Origin: an uncultured Acetatifactor sp.
GTDB lineage: Bacteria; Bacillota; Clostridia; Lachnospirales; Lachnospiraceae
Assembly (NCBI GenBank): GCA_910586515.1
Contig: CAJUGL010000005.1
Coordinates: 43,083 to 107,082, forward strand
Direction: 5' to 3'
DNA: 64,000 nucleotides
The notes beneath the pieces are model-generated. The model was not told the DNA's origin. It searched no databases and saw only the letters and a program-made list of their open reading frames with translations. Below, piece after piece: positions 34,010 through 44,400 of this stretch. The position numbers were made by a program, and so were the translations under genes. Position 1 is the first letter of the stretch. Each line of letters opens with the position of its first letter.

Positions 34010-34756
34010 TCAATAATTTACGATCTGTCCAAAATCCGGCTTCAGGGAAGCGCCCCCTACCAGCCCGCCGTCAATGTCTGCCTGGGCGAAAAGCTCTGAC
34101 GCATTGGAAGCGGATACAGATCCGCCGTACTGGATACGGATAGCGGCTGCGGTAGCCTCGTCATAAATCTCCGCGATACAGTCACGGATCGCCTTGCATA
34201 CTTCCTGGGCCTGCGCTGTGGTAGCCACCTTACCTGTGCCGATGGCCCAGATAGGCTCATAAGCAATCACTGCGGAAGCAGCCTGCTGAGCAGTCACATT
34301 CAGGAATGCGATCTTGATCTGCTGACGAACGAAATCGATCGTCACCCCCTGCTCTCTCTGGGTCAGAGTCTCTCCGCAGCAGATAATGGGCGTAAGGCTG
34401 TGCTCGAAGGCCTTAAGGACTTTCTTGTTCACGGTCTCGTCCGTCTCCGCAAAATACTCTCTTCTCTCGGAATGTCCGATGATGACATATTTCACCCCTG
34501 CATCCACCAGCATGGCGGGAGAAATCTCGCCGGTGTAAGCGCCCTTCTCCTCAAAGTACATATTCTCTGCGCCGATATGGATATTGGAGCCTTTGGCAGC
34601 CTCCATAGCGGGAATAATGTCAATGGCGGGCACGCAGAATACCACATCCACGTCGTCATTCGCCACAAGGGGTTTTAATGTATTTACCAGTTCCACGGCC
34701 TGACTGGGAGTCATGTTCATCTTCCAGTTGCCGGCAATGATTTTCTTTCTTGCCAT
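34010..34756 (-). CDS. tpiA: triosephosphate isomerase
   Basis: The 248-residue TIM-barrel enzyme interconverts dihydroxyacetone phosphate and glyceraldehyde 3-phosphate. Key features are GNWKMN at residues 10-15 with the active-site Lys13 region, IIGHSERR with catalytic His near residue 95, AYEPIWAIGTGK with catalytic Glu near residue 166, and IQYGGSVSASN. The start ATG is preceded by AGAGGAT-like purines. It follows pgk by 128 bp and forms part of the glycolytic gap-pgk-tpiA set. A 27-bp insertion abuts its stop codon. Confidence 0.97.
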   Translation of the reverse strand: MARKKIIAGNWKMNMTPSQAVELVNTLKPLVANDDVDVVFCVPAIDIIPAMEAAKGSNIHIGAENMYFEEKGAYTGEISPAMLVDAGVKYVIIGHSERREYFAETDETVNKKVLKAFEHSLTPIICCGETLTQREQGVTIDFVRQQIKIAFLNVTAQQAASAVIAYEPIWAIGTGKVATTAQAQEVCKAIRDCIAEIYDEATAAAIRIQYGGSVSASNASELFAQADIDGGLVGGASLKPDFGQIVNY

Positions 34757-34805
34757 GATATAAATCCTCTATTCTTTGTATTATTTTCGATTTGCTTTTA
34801 CGGTG

Positions 34806-34842
34806 CGCCCCTTCTCTTATTTATCGTCCGCTGCTGCGACGC
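34806..34842. repeat. 37-bp direct repeat of the pgk 3' end, distal copy
   Basis: This block is identical to 34873-34909, which contains the last codons and stop of pgk. The offset is 67 bp. The 30 bp between the copies includes GCGTCGC, which can pair with GCGACGC of this copy. It is non-coding here. Confidence 0.9.
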
Positions 34843-34883
34843 ACGGCGTCGCGGGTTTGTTCCCGGGATTCTCGCCCCTTCTC

Positions 34884-36107
34884 TTATTTATCGTCCGCTG
34901 CTGCGACGCCGGGGAGTACCTTGCCTTCCAGGAATTCCAGAGATGCGCCGCCTCCTGTAGAGATGTGGCTCATCTTGTCGCCGAAGCCCAGCTGATTTAC
35001 TGCTGCCGCGGAATCGCCGCCGCCGATGATGGTGGTTGCGTCTGTCTCTGCCAATGCCTTAGCTACGGCGATGGTGCCTGCAGCCAAAGTAGGATTCTCA
35101 AATACGCCCATGGGGCCGTTCCACACAACGGTCTTGGCGCTCTTTACTGCTTCCGCATACATCTCGGCAGTCTTGGGTCCGATATCGCAGCCTTCTCTGT
35201 CCGCAGGCATATTCTCCACGCCGTATACTTCCACTTCGATGGGAGCGTCAATGGGATTGGGGAATGCGGCTACCGTCACGGAGTCAACGGGAAGCAGCAG
35301 CTTCTTGCCCAGCTTCTCGGCCTTCTCAATCATTTCCTTGCAGTAGTCCAGTTTCTCATTGTCCACCAGGGAACGTCCGATTTCATACCCCTGAGCCTTC
35401 AGGAAGGTGTACGCCATGCCGCCGCCGATGATCAGGGTATCGCACTTCTCCAACAGGTTGGAGATAACGTTCAGTTTGTCCGCAACCTTTGCGCCGCCCA
35501 GAATGGCCACAAAAGGACGAACCGGATTCTCCACCGCGTTGCCCAGGAAATTGATTTCCTTCTGCATCAGGTATCCTACAGCATTCTCGCCGCCCTTCGC
35601 GGTAATGCACTTGGTAACGCCTTCTACGGAAGCATGGGCTCTATGGGAGGAACCGAATGCGTCGCATACATACAGGTCAGCCAGGTCAGCCAGCTCTTTG
35701 CTGAACTCCTCGCCGTTCTTGGTCTCTTCCTTACCGCGGAAACGGGTATTCTGAAGCAGGACCACATCCCCTTCCTTCATGGCCTCCACTGCCTTGGTTG
35801 CCGCCTCACCGGTTACGTTGTAGTCAGCGACAAACACAACCTCCTTGCCCAGCTTCTCGGACAGTCTCTTTGCAACGGGAGCCAGGGACTCGCCTTCGTT
35901 GGGGCCGTTCTTTACCTTGCCCAGATGGGAGCACAGAATCACCTTGCCGCCGTCGTTAATCAGCTTCTGAATCGTGGGCATTGCAGCCACAATACGTGTC
36001 TCGTCCGTAATCTCACCGTTCTTCAAGGGAACGTTAAAATCACATCTCACCAGAACTCTCTTGCCCTTTGCGTTGATATCATCAACGGATTTCTTATTCA
36101 AGCCCAT
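34884..36107 (-). CDS. pgk: phosphoglycerate kinase
   Basis: The 407-residue two-domain kinase makes ATP from 1,3-bisphosphoglycerate. Seen are VLVRCDFNVPL (substrate Arg/Asp), LCSHLGKVKN, RAHASVEG, ILGGAKVADKL, the nucleotide-site block WNGPMGVFE and GGGDSAAA. It lies between gap and tpiA, each spaced by 130-200 bp. The C-terminus reads AAADDK, and its coding end plus stop is duplicated 67 bp downstream (34806-34842). The protein is normal in length and no key residue is missing. Confidence 0.97.
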   Translation of the reverse strand: MGLNKKSVDDINAKGKRVLVRCDFNVPLKNGEITDETRIVAAMPTIQKLINDGGKVILCSHLGKVKNGPNEGESLAPVAKRLSEKLGKEVVFVADYNVTGEAATKAVEAMKEGDVVLLQNTRFRGKEETKNGEEFSKELADLADLYVCDAFGSSHRAHASVEGVTKCITAKGGENAVGYLMQKEINFLGNAVENPVRPFVAILGGAKVADKLNVISNLLEKCDTLIIGGGMAYTFLKAQGYEIGRSLVDNEKLDYCKEMIEKAEKLGKKLLLPVDSVTVAAFPNPIDAPIEVEVYGVENMPADREGCDIGPKTAEMYAEAVKSAKTVVWNGPMGVFENPTLAAGTIAVAKALAETDATTIIGGGDSAAAVNQLGFGDKMSHISTGGGASLEFLEGKVLPGVAAADDK

Positions 36108-36193
36108 TTTCTTGGAACCTCCATTTTTATATGATAAATTTGCTTAATCAAGCAGGGTCCGTACGCCATATTTCTCCTGCACAGACCTGTACA

Positions 36194-36224
36194 GATAAAA
36201 GGTCCGGTCCATCAGACCGGACCT
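36194..36224 (-). terminator. terminator after gap
   Basis: AGGTCCGGTC and GACCGGACCT form a perfect 10-bp stem, followed on the minus strand by TTTTAT. It suggests that much gap transcription ends before pgk. Confidence 0.85.
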
Positions 36225-36311
36225 CTAAGGTCACTTTTTCATGTCAGAAGTTCGCGGAACACAGCCTTCCCGCCATGCTGTTCTGCAGGCAGTCCGGCGT
36301 TCCTCTCTCAC

Positions 36312-37325
36312 TTAGCCAAGTTCGCTGAAATACTTGATGGTACGAACCATCTGGGAAGTATAGCTGTTCTCATTGTCATACCAGGAAACAACCTGTACCA
36401 GAGAGTTGCCGTCTTCCATCTTGGAAACCATGGTCTGGGTTGCGTCGAAGATGGAGCCGTAGGTGCTTCCTACAACGTCGGAGGATACAATCTCGTCCTC
36501 ATTGTAAGCAAAGGACTCGGTAGCGGCTGCCTTCATGGCTGCATTGATGCCTTCCTTGGTAACTTCGCCCTTAACAACGGCTACCAGAATGGTGGTGGAG
36601 CCTGTAGGGGTGGGAACACGCTGTGCGGAGCCGATAAGCTTGCCGTTCAGCTCAGGGATAACAAGACCGATAGCCTTTGCAGCGCCGGTGGAGTTGGGAA
36701 CGATGTTGCATGCGCCTGCACGGCTTCTTCTCAGATCGCCCTTTCTCTGAGGTCCGTCAAGGATCATCTGATCGCCTGTATAAGCGTGAACGGTGGTCAT
36801 GATACCGCTCTGAACAGCAGCGAAATCATTCAGCGCCTTAGCCATGGGAGCAAGGCAGTTGGTTGTACAGGAAGCTGCGGAGATAACGGTATCCTCAGCC
36901 TTCAATGTGTCATGGTTGACATTGTAAACGATGGTAGGAAGATCGTTTCCTGCAGGTGCAGAGATAACAACCTTACGAGCACCGGCAGTGATATGTGCGC
37001 TTGCCTTCTCTTTGGAGGTATAGAAGCCTGTACACTCCAGAACCACGTCTACCTTCAGATCGCCCCAGGGAAGGTTCTTGGCGTCTGCTTCCTTGTAGAT
37101 GGTGATGGTCTTGCCGTTTACGGTGATGTTGTCCTCGCCTGCCACTACAGAATCAGCATATTTGTACTTGCCCTGAGAAGAGTCGTACTTCAGCAGATGA
37201 GCCAGCATCGTGGGGCTGGTCAAATCGTTGATTGCTACTACCTCATACCCTTCAGCATCAAACATCTGCCTGAATGCCAGACGGCCAATACGGCCAAAAC
37301 CATTGATTGCTACTCTTACAGCCAT
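36312..37325 (-). CDS. gap: glyceraldehyde-3-phosphate dehydrogenase
   Basis: The 337-residue NAD-dependent enzyme has the Rossmann loop VAINGFGRIGRLAFRQM and Asp after AIND, which favours NAD. It has the catalytic SAASCTTNCLAP with Cys near residue 153, HAYTGDQ with the catalytic His, and WYDNENSYTSQMV at the end. It makes 1,3-bisphosphoglycerate for the neighbouring pgk. A consensus promoter lies at 37494-37522, and the start follows AGGAGG. A perfect-stem terminator lies downstream. Confidence 0.97.
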   Translation of the reverse strand: MAVRVAINGFGRIGRLAFRQMFDAEGYEVVAINDLTSPTMLAHLLKYDSSQGKYKYADSVVAGEDNITVNGKTITIYKEADAKNLPWGDLKVDVVLECTGFYTSKEKASAHITAGARKVVISAPAGNDLPTIVYNVNHDTLKAEDTVISAASCTTNCLAPMAKALNDFAAVQSGIMTTVHAYTGDQMILDGPQRKGDLRRSRAGACNIVPNSTGAAKAIGLVIPELNGKLIGSAQRVPTPTGSTTILVAVVKGEVTKEGINAAMKAAATESFAYNEDEIVSSDVVGSTYGSIFDATQTMVSKMEDGNSLVQVVSWYDNENSYTSQMVRTIKYFSELG

Positions 37326-37493
37326 TTTTAGATTCCTCCTGAAATTTTATATTTTTCGGCTGTCCCCGTCAGTTTCCAGTCCGGGGAAATGCCGTTCTTG
37401 CATATGTCAGTGTGCTGCCCGGAAATTCTCCCCGGTCAGATCCTCTCAACGGTAATCCGCCCCGCATTTCCTCACACACTTGTCAGCAAGGAT

Positions 37494-37522
37494 ATTTTAC
37501 CCAATTTTACGGGATAATTCAA
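37494..37522 (-). promoter_or_regulatory. gap: promoter of gap
   Basis: TTGAAT (37517-37522) and TAAAAT (37494-37499) are 17 bp apart on the minus strand, with a 5' leader of about 160 nt. Confidence 0.7.
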
Positions 37523-37592
37523 GATGTAAATGAAAAATAATTGCCAACTTTTAGGAAATTTTACAGATTGTTTAGAAATTACAAGGCATATA

Positions 37593-37601
37593 TGCTATAA
37601 T
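37593..37601 (+). promoter_or_regulatory. extended -10 promoter of the PHP gene
   Basis: TGCTATAAT on the plus strand forms an extended -10 box about 115 bp before the PHP start. A -35 box is poorly conserved. The flanking GCATATATGC is a perfect palindrome. Confidence 0.5.
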
Positions 37602-37715
37602 GACTCTGTCGATCACCCGCAGTTTCCCTCCTCACAGGAAACTGCCTGAAAGCAGGACATGACAAACCGGAACTTTTATGCATCCTGCTGCCTCAAAGTG
37701 AAAGGAGCCTTCGCC

Positions 37716-38531
37716 ATGATTGCTGCAGACTGCCATTTACACTCCTCCTATTCCGGAGATTCGGACACGCCCATGGAAGACATGATCCTCACCGGAATCA
37801 GACAGGGTCTGTCAACGCTTTGTTTTACGGAGCATAATGACTTCGATTATCCTGAATATCCCGATCTGCCCAAAGACTACTTCCTGCTGGACACAGATTC
37901 CTATCTCTGTGAGCTGACTGCCCTGAAAGAAAAATATGCCGGCAAAATCCGCCTGCTCTTCGGTGTAGAGCTTGGACTGCAGCCGGAAGCTCTGCAGGCC
38001 AACGCCCTCTACACCGGGTCCCATGCATTTGACTTCATTATCGGCTCCACTCATGTCTGCCGCAGAAAGGATCCCTACTACCCCGGGTTTTTTGACGGCG
38101 TGGACAAGAACGCCGCCATGGGGGAATATTTTGAAGCCATTCTGGAAAATATCCTGGAATTTTCCGATTTTGATGTGTGCGGCCACCTGGACTATCCTCT
38201 CAGGTACGCGCCGGAACAGGACCGCGGATACGCTTATTCCTTCCACAGGGACATTCTGGATGAACTCCTGAGACTGCTGTCGGAAAAGGGTAAGGGCCTT
38301 GAACTGAATACCGGAGGAATAAAGAAAGGTATGGGCGATTTCCACCCCTGTATGAATGCGCTGAAACGTTACCGGGAACTGGGCGGAGAAATCATCACCT
38401 TAGGCTCAGACTCTCATGACGCTGGAAACATCGCCGCTCATTTTGACCGTGCCGCCGAAGTGTTGAAATCCTGCGGTTTTCGGTATTACTGCGTATTTGA
38501 GAAAAGGATACCGGAATTTCACCCCCTCTGA
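37716..38531 (+). CDS. PHP-family histidinol phosphatase
   Basis: The 271-residue protein has the metal-binding PHP motifs: DCHLHSSYSGDS at residues 5-16, FTEHNDFDYP, GVELGLQPE, IGSTHVCRRKDPYY, CGHLDYPLRY and GSDSHDAGNIA. This is the HisJ/HisK type, which removes phosphate from histidinol phosphate in histidine synthesis. The start at 37716 has AAAGGAG 8 nt upstream; a longer reading has no site. It is monocistronic with a terminator at 38628-38658, away from other his genes, so a different phosphatase substrate is possible. Confidence 0.86.
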   Translation: MIAADCHLHSSYSGDSDTPMEDMILTGIRQGLSTLCFTEHNDFDYPEYPDLPKDYFLLDTDSYLCELTALKEKYAGKIRLLFGVELGLQPEALQANALYTGSHAFDFIIGSTHVCRRKDPYYPGFFDGVDKNAAMGEYFEAILENILEFSDFDVCGHLDYPLRYAPEQDRGYAYSFHRDILDELLRLLSEKGKGLELNTGGIKKGMGDFHPCMNALKRYRELGGEIITLGSDSHDAGNIAAHFDRAAEVLKSCGFRYYCVFEKRIPEFHPL

Positions 38532-38627
38532 TTCCCTTCTCCTTCCCGAAACGCCCCGGAATACCGTTCTCCTTCCCCGAATGCCGCGCAATCGGTCCGG
38601 GAACGGCACGGGTCTGAACAGAGAAAA

Positions 38628-38658
38628 ACTCCGGCTGTCCGCCGGAGTCTTTCTTTTT
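38628..38658 (+). terminator. terminator after the PHP gene
   Basis: ACTCCGGC and GCCGGAGT form an 8-bp stem around TGTCC, followed by a T-rich run. Confidence 0.88.
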
Positions 38659-38806
38659 ATGAGGGGGGAGATAGTGATTTCATCAACTATCTGCATTTCA
38701 TTCTACAGCACAATTGTGTTGAAATTGTGTTCATCTTCTAAATAATCTCTAAATTATTTGCCTCGGCTTTTGGTGAAAATGCCCGCCAAAATATCTGACG
38801 TCAATT

Positions 38807-40492
38807 CTAATCGTCTTCCTCCTCAAGCACTTCCGCCAGCGCATCCCTCGTATCCATAATTTCGTCATGATCGCCCTTTTTCAACGCCGATTCAAAAGCC
38901 GTTATGTACCTGTCCAGCTGTCTGCGGCGGTCACCCAGCGCTTCCTCGTACATGCGCTCCGCCCTGGTCAGCACCAGCCGGTTCTCCTCATAATCCCTGG
39001 GCTGTACCTTCAGATAGGCCAGTTCCTCCATTCGCCTGCGGATCTCCTCCTCGCTCATGTCATTGCCCTGACCTTTGATAATCATTTTCCGGCTCTCTCC
39101 TGTGGAGACCACCGTGACCTCCACCTCCAGCAGAGAATTAATGTCATAGGTATATGTCACATCCACGGCCTCCCGGCCCTTCGGTCCCTTGGGTATCTCG
39201 ATCTCCAGTTCCCCCAGAAAGAGATTGTTCCTGGCGAACCTGCTCTCTCCCTGCAGCACTCTGACCCGCACCTTGGCCTGATTATCCCTGGCGGTGTAGA
39301 GCCGTTCGGTATGGCTGGCCGGAATAACGGTGTTTCTTTCGATAATAGGACAGAATCTGCCTTCCTCATACCTGTCCTCATCATATTCCACCACAACCTC
39401 CGTGCCCAGCGTAAAGGAGCATACATCCGTCAGGATGACCTCCTTCACTTCCTCTCTTCGCTCCTTCATGGCCCCCTGCACCGCGGCCCCCAGAGCCACA
39501 GTCTCGTCCGGGTTCATTCTGGTATCCGGAAACTTCCGGAATAACCTGATCAGGAAATCCCGGACAACGGACAGCCTGGTGGCGCCCCCGATCAGCAGAA
39601 CCTCATCTATATCACCCAGTTTTAAACCGGCATCCGAAAGACTTTTTTTCACGGGTTCCCGTATTTTCATGAGCAGTTCTTCGCACGCCTCCTCATATTC
39701 CCGGTAAGAGATCTGCTGCTCCAGGGTGTTGTCTTTATATAAAAAGCGAATTGTGGCCTTGTCCCTTTCGTTGATCTCACACTTGGCTTTCTCCGACTCC
39801 CGAAAAAGTCTGGCCTGCTCCCTGGCCGACAGATTCTGTAGCTGCAGCTTGGCCTTCTGCAGAAAAAGCTTGGCCATGACCTCCGTAAAGTCCTCCCCTC
39901 CAAGATAATTATCCCCGGCAACGGCACGGACTTCCAGAATATTGTGATACAGTTCCAAAATAGACACGTCAAAAGTGCCGCCTCCCAGGTCAAACACAAG
40001 AAAACGGGTATCCTGTTCCTTATCGTACAGTCCGTAGGCGACGGCGGCGGCAGTGGGTTCGGAAATCATGCGTTCCACCTTCAGGCCCGCCAGCTCTCCC
40101 GCGCGCTTTGTGGCCTTCCTCCTGTTATCGTCAAAATAGGCCGGAACGCTGATCACCGCCTCTGTCACTTCCTCGCCCAGAAAACTCTCCGCGTCCTCCT
40201 TCAGGGCGCGGAGCACCAGACTGGACAGTTCTTCCGGTTTAAAATGCTTCCCGCTCAGCAGATAGTCCCGCTCCGTGCCCATGCTCCGCTTAAAAGTCTG
40301 CGCCACGGTATCCGGATAAAGGCTCATCCTTTCTCTGGCAGTCTCTCCCACATATACATTCCCCTCGCCGTCTACGCTGACCACCGAGGGGGTGAGGTTT
40401 TTCCCCAGTCTGTTGGGAATAATTTTCGGACCTTCCTCCGTAAAATACGCGATTAAGCTGTTAGTCGTACCTAAGTCAATTCCTACTATCAT
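38807..40492 (-). CDS. Hsp70-family chaperone, HscC-like
   Basis: The 561-residue Hsp70 has the ATPase motifs MIVGIDLGTTNSLIAYF, ISVPAYFDDNRR, FDLGGGTFDVSILEL and LIGGATRLSVV, then a substrate domain and a shortened lid. It is about 70 residues shorter than DnaK, in the HscC size class. The start at 40492 follows GGAGG. The nearby J-like TPR protein (41464-44526) may be its co-chaperone, with a thioredoxin-fold gene between. It is probably not the main DnaK, because grpE and dnaJ are absent. Confidence 0.88.
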   Translation of the reverse strand: MIVGIDLGTTNSLIAYFTEEGPKIIPNRLGKNLTPSVVSVDGEGNVYVGETARERMSLYPDTVAQTFKRSMGTERDYLLSGKHFKPEELSSLVLRALKEDAESFLGEEVTEAVISVPAYFDDNRRKATKRAGELAGLKVERMISEPTAAAVAYGLYDKEQDTRFLVFDLGGGTFDVSILELYHNILEVRAVAGDNYLGGEDFTEVMAKLFLQKAKLQLQNLSAREQARLFRESEKAKCEINERDKATIRFLYKDNTLEQQISYREYEEACEELLMKIREPVKKSLSDAGLKLGDIDEVLLIGGATRLSVVRDFLIRLFRKFPDTRMNPDETVALGAAVQGAMKERREEVKEVILTDVCSFTLGTEVVVEYDEDRYEEGRFCPIIERNTVIPASHTERLYTARDNQAKVRVRVLQGESRFARNNLFLGELEIEIPKGPKGREAVDVTYTYDINSLLEVEVTVVSTGESRKMIIKGQGNDMSEEEIRRRMEELAYLKVQPRDYEENRLVLTRAERMYEEALGDRRRQLDRYITAFESALKKGDHDEIMDTRDALAEVLEEEDD

Positions 40493-40643
40493 CCTGACCT
40501 CCATGTCGTCCGGATACGGCAGTCTCTATACCGCCCGGCAAACTGCCCGCTCATTCCGCGGCGCCTGCTGCCCGGACTGTTCCAGTATACCACAACCGGC
40601 CGCAATATTCACGGAAAATTTATGATTGGCAAAAATTATTAAT

Positions 40644-41288
40644 TCAACCGCATCCGTCAATGCTGCAGCATGTTCCTTTCCCGGCCTCTTCCTGACCCTC
40701 CTGCAGTATTCGGATCATCTCCTCCTTTGTGTAAGTCTCTATGGAAATTATCTGTCCGTTGATATAAATAGAAGGAACTCCCGTTACCTTCAGCTCCTCC
40801 CGGGAGTACTGCACCGCGTCTTTCACCCGCTGTTTATAGACGCCTTCCTCCAGCGCCCGGCAAAACGCCTCCCCGTCAAGACCTGCCCTTACCGCTATTC
40901 CCCGAAGAACCTCCATTTCCCCGATGTCCAGCTCTTCCTCAAAATAAGCGCGATATGCCAAATCCGAATATTCGCCGCCACGTCCGTTCTCTTCCGCAAA
41001 ATACATCCCCTCAAAGGCCAGACGAGTGTACGGGCGCGGACAGACTGCAGGCGGCAGCTTCATATCCAGCCCCAGCGCCTTTGCCGGCTCCACCAAAACC
41101 TTATAGCGCTGCCTGCGGTTTTCGTCATGGCACACATCCACCCTCTCCTTTGTCTCAGGTGTCAGCTCCAGAGGCTGTATCCGAATCTCCGCCTGGATTC
41201 CCGTCTCCTTCAGCGCCTCCTCCAGCGCCGCCTTCGCCACCAGGCAATAAGGGCACACAAAATCCGTCACAAATAAAATATCCAACAT
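40644..41288 (-). CDS. DsbA/FrnE-like thioredoxin-fold protein
   Basis: The 214-residue cytoplasmic protein has CPYC at residues 11-14 (active site), a helical insert and the cis-Pro segment TGVPSIYING near residue 175. This is the layout of the DsbA/FrnE family, which handles disulfides or oxidative stress. The tail GTCCSIDGCG has three Cys and may bind metal. No signal peptide is present. AGGAGG precedes the start; a GTG one codon earlier is equally placed. It is probably co-transcribed with the J-like gene upstream and the Hsp70 gene downstream. Confidence 0.87.
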   Translation of the reverse strand: MLDILFVTDFVCPYCLVAKAALEEALKETGIQAEIRIQPLELTPETKERVDVCHDENRRQRYKVLVEPAKALGLDMKLPPAVCPRPYTRLAFEGMYFAEENGRGGEYSDLAYRAYFEEELDIGEMEVLRGIAVRAGLDGEAFCRALEEGVYKQRVKDAVQYSREELKVTGVPSIYINGQIISIETYTKEEMIRILQEGQEEAGKGTCCSIDGCG

Positions 41289-41429
41289 CACGCGTCTCCT
41301 CCTTTAACTTTAACTCCCGGCACCGCCTGCGGACGATAACCTGCGCGATTCCGCTTAATCCATTATAGCAAACACGGAATTCCGTGACAAGCTATTTCCG
41401 CCAAACACAAGCTTTCTCCATTACCATTT

Positions 41430-41456
41430 GTTACTGTTCATTCCGTTCACAGTAAC
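41430..41456. mobile_element. 27-bp palindromic mini-insertion beside the J-like gene stop codon
   Basis: GTTACTGT and ACAGTAAC are perfect arms around an 11-bp centre. The flanks TACCATTT (41422-41429) and TGCCATTT (41457-41464) match at 7 of 8, and the right one touches the stop codon at 41464. It differs from the 33981 copy at two positions, both transitions. Confidence 0.62.
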
Positions 41457-41463
41457 TGCCATT

Positions 41464-44400
41464 TTATAATGTATCACCGAAAACCACATGTTTCACCGCC
41501 AGCATATATTCGTCCCAGGGCTGTATCTCCAGATTGCGGCGCAGTCTCTCCTTCGCCTGGGTTCTCCGTCCTGCCCGGAGCAGAAACAAAAGCCGCGCAC
41601 CCTCCATCTCCTTACACAGCGGACAGGTACAGGCATGACAGATTTCACAGCGCTCCTCTCTGCCCAGTATCTCCTCCAGCTTCTCCGTGGTTTCCGTGTA
41701 ATAAGCGGCCAGAAATTCCATCTGCAGATGCGCCTTATCCCGGTTGAAATAATCGTTCCTGCCGGCAGATTGCTCCCGCGCAAGCCACTCCTGCAGCTTT
41801 TTCGCATATTTTCTTCCCCGTCTGTCGTCTCCGCAGAGAATGCAGGCAAACACGGCATCAGCGATTTTTCCCTCCATGGTATGTTCATCCAGCCCGCTGC
41901 GGAACATTTTATCGAAAGCCCTCAGGGCGGCTCCCGCGTTCCCGAACAAAAGTTCCGTCCAGCCGCAGCTGTGATAATACAGCGGATAGCTGACCGCGTC
42001 TCCGACCTGTACCGCAGCCGGAGACAGGAATTTAAGCATGGTCTTCCAGTTGTATTTCAGCCAGTCCAGACGAAGCTCTGTTCCCCACTGGTCAAGCGTC
42101 CGGCGGGCTTTCTCCTTCTGCCCGGCAGCATTGTACAGTTTGACCAGATTCTCATAGCGCCCCCACTTATCCCTTTTGTAAAAACGTTCACAAACAGCTT
42201 CCGCTTCCTCCGTCTGCCCAACGCGCAGATGAAGTTCTGCCAGATTATCTCCGAACCAGCTGCTTCTGACTACGCCTGCCAGACATTCATACTGTTTGTA
42301 GGCTTCCAGCGCCATCTCGTTGTCCCCCAGCAGAGCATAAAGATTGCCCATGTCCGTGTATATAATCGCCGACATGTCTCTGTCCATGTAGAGAATGGCC
42401 TTTTTGATAAAAAAGAGCGCCCTCTCGTAATCTCCTCTGTATTTGTACACAAAGCTTAACCCGTTCAGCGCATAGGGATTCACCGGATTCACGTAAAGCG
42501 CCTTCTCAAAATCCTGCAGAGCCTCTTCGTAGTGATGGGCGGCCCTGTGAAAAATTGCACGTTCAACCAACATAAAATCATCGGGATAATAGTACAGATA
42601 TTCTGTCACCACCGGCAGACCCTTTTCGTAGAAATCCAACTCCCCTTCTTCTACAGGCCCCAGATATTCCTTCCTGAACTCCTTTAACTTGCCGTTGAGA
42701 ACGCCGGTTTCTATGGGTTCATGGCTCATCTGAAAAGCATAGGCCTCCAAAATCGCGCTCTTTACCCCATTCTTTTTTGCGTCCTCCAGCACCTTTTCCA
42801 GTTCCTCTTTGCGGTCTAAATCCAGATACACTTTTGCCAGATATTCATAAGCCTTGGAAAAGTTCGGGAAGTACCGCAGGGACTGTCCGGCCATGCGCAC
42901 AACGCCCGAAGCGTCCAGCAGTCTCCGGTATACCTCCATGGAGGACGCATAGGCGGCAAAGATCTGGTATTCGTCCACCAGCTTCTGAGCCGTCTCCAGG
43001 CTCTTCTCATATTCCTCCATCTCAAGGTATATCTGGGCGATCTCCAACAGGATCCCCGCATCCCTTACACTGCCTGTCAAAACATGATCGGCCTCCCTGA
43101 GAGCGAGGGAAAAATATTCCTTATCCTTGAACCCCAGGTTGTGATAACACTGCATTCGAATCAGATGCGCCTGACGAAGCCGATCCCTGTCCTTTTTCTC
43201 CTCCCCGGACTCCGTATCGTTCTCCTGCCCGATCTTCTCCTCCAGGGCCCGTTCCCACTCCTTAGTCATGGCCACGGAATCCTCGTACTCAGCCTGCTCC
43301 ACATACAGTTTTGCCAGAAGCCCCTTATACTCAGCGGTCTTCTCCCGGGGCAGAATCCCCTCCAGTTTCCTGGCCATTCCGATCCCCTGACAGATCTTCC
43401 CGTCCTGCAGATAGCACCAGCAAAGTTCCAGCAAAGGCTCCCAGCCGGAGGTCTCCCTGTATTTCGCCTCCAGCTCCTTTTCGATCTCTTTGTTGATCTT
43501 CACCAGCACGCCCAGAAAAACATCGTCACTGCCGGCTGCCAGCACCTTTTCCGCGCATTTTTTTGCCTGCCTGTACTGCTTCTGTTCATAATACCAGTCG
43601 CTCAGCCGCAGATTCGCCATATAGTGACTGTCGTTTTCCGCCTTCAATTCCAGACAGAACTCCGCGCATCTCTTTCTATATTCGGCCTTCTCCTCCGTAT
43701 CCTGCCCATCCCTGTCCGTTCTGCCCAGATTCCACAGAATCTCGGCAAAATTATAGCAGATCATGGTATCTTTCGGATACCGGGCATTTTGTTCCTCCAT
43801 CAGAGCCACAGCTTCCCCCACACGGCCCTGCCTCACCAGTACATTGGCCCTGCTGATCTCCATTACCGGATGCTTTATCCCCAGCCCGTCCGCGCTCCGG
43901 ACACATTGCTCCGCCTCTTCCAGGCGATTTTCCTGCAGAGCCTGCCAACAGCGGTCATAATAGTCCAGATACTGATCGTAATCCGCCTCCTCAGCCCCCT
44001 CAAACTGAGAGAAATTCAAATCTTCTCCCCGTTCGCATCTGCTGACAAGATAATGCAGAAAATTTGCCGGCAGTTTCTCCCGCAGTCCCTTGGTGTCTGC
44101 CACAATGGAGAGTTTCTGATCAATCAGTTTCCACACCTCCGTAGGCAGGCGGTAATGCTCCATCAAAAATCCCAGCATCTTCAGGCGGCAGTTCTCCTCT
44201 TCCTCAAGAGAAAAGAAAATATCCTCCTCGAAAAGCCCCCGCCACATCTCCGTGTCCCTTCTTGTTCGCATATTGCGGTACACCTCTGCCACCCGTTCCA
44301 GCCACAGACCGGAGGGCGAAGTATCTCTGGGACGCTCTCCCTCCTCTTGTTCCTCTTCCCGGGCATACCGGCAGGCCACGTCATATGCCTTCCGAAGCCG

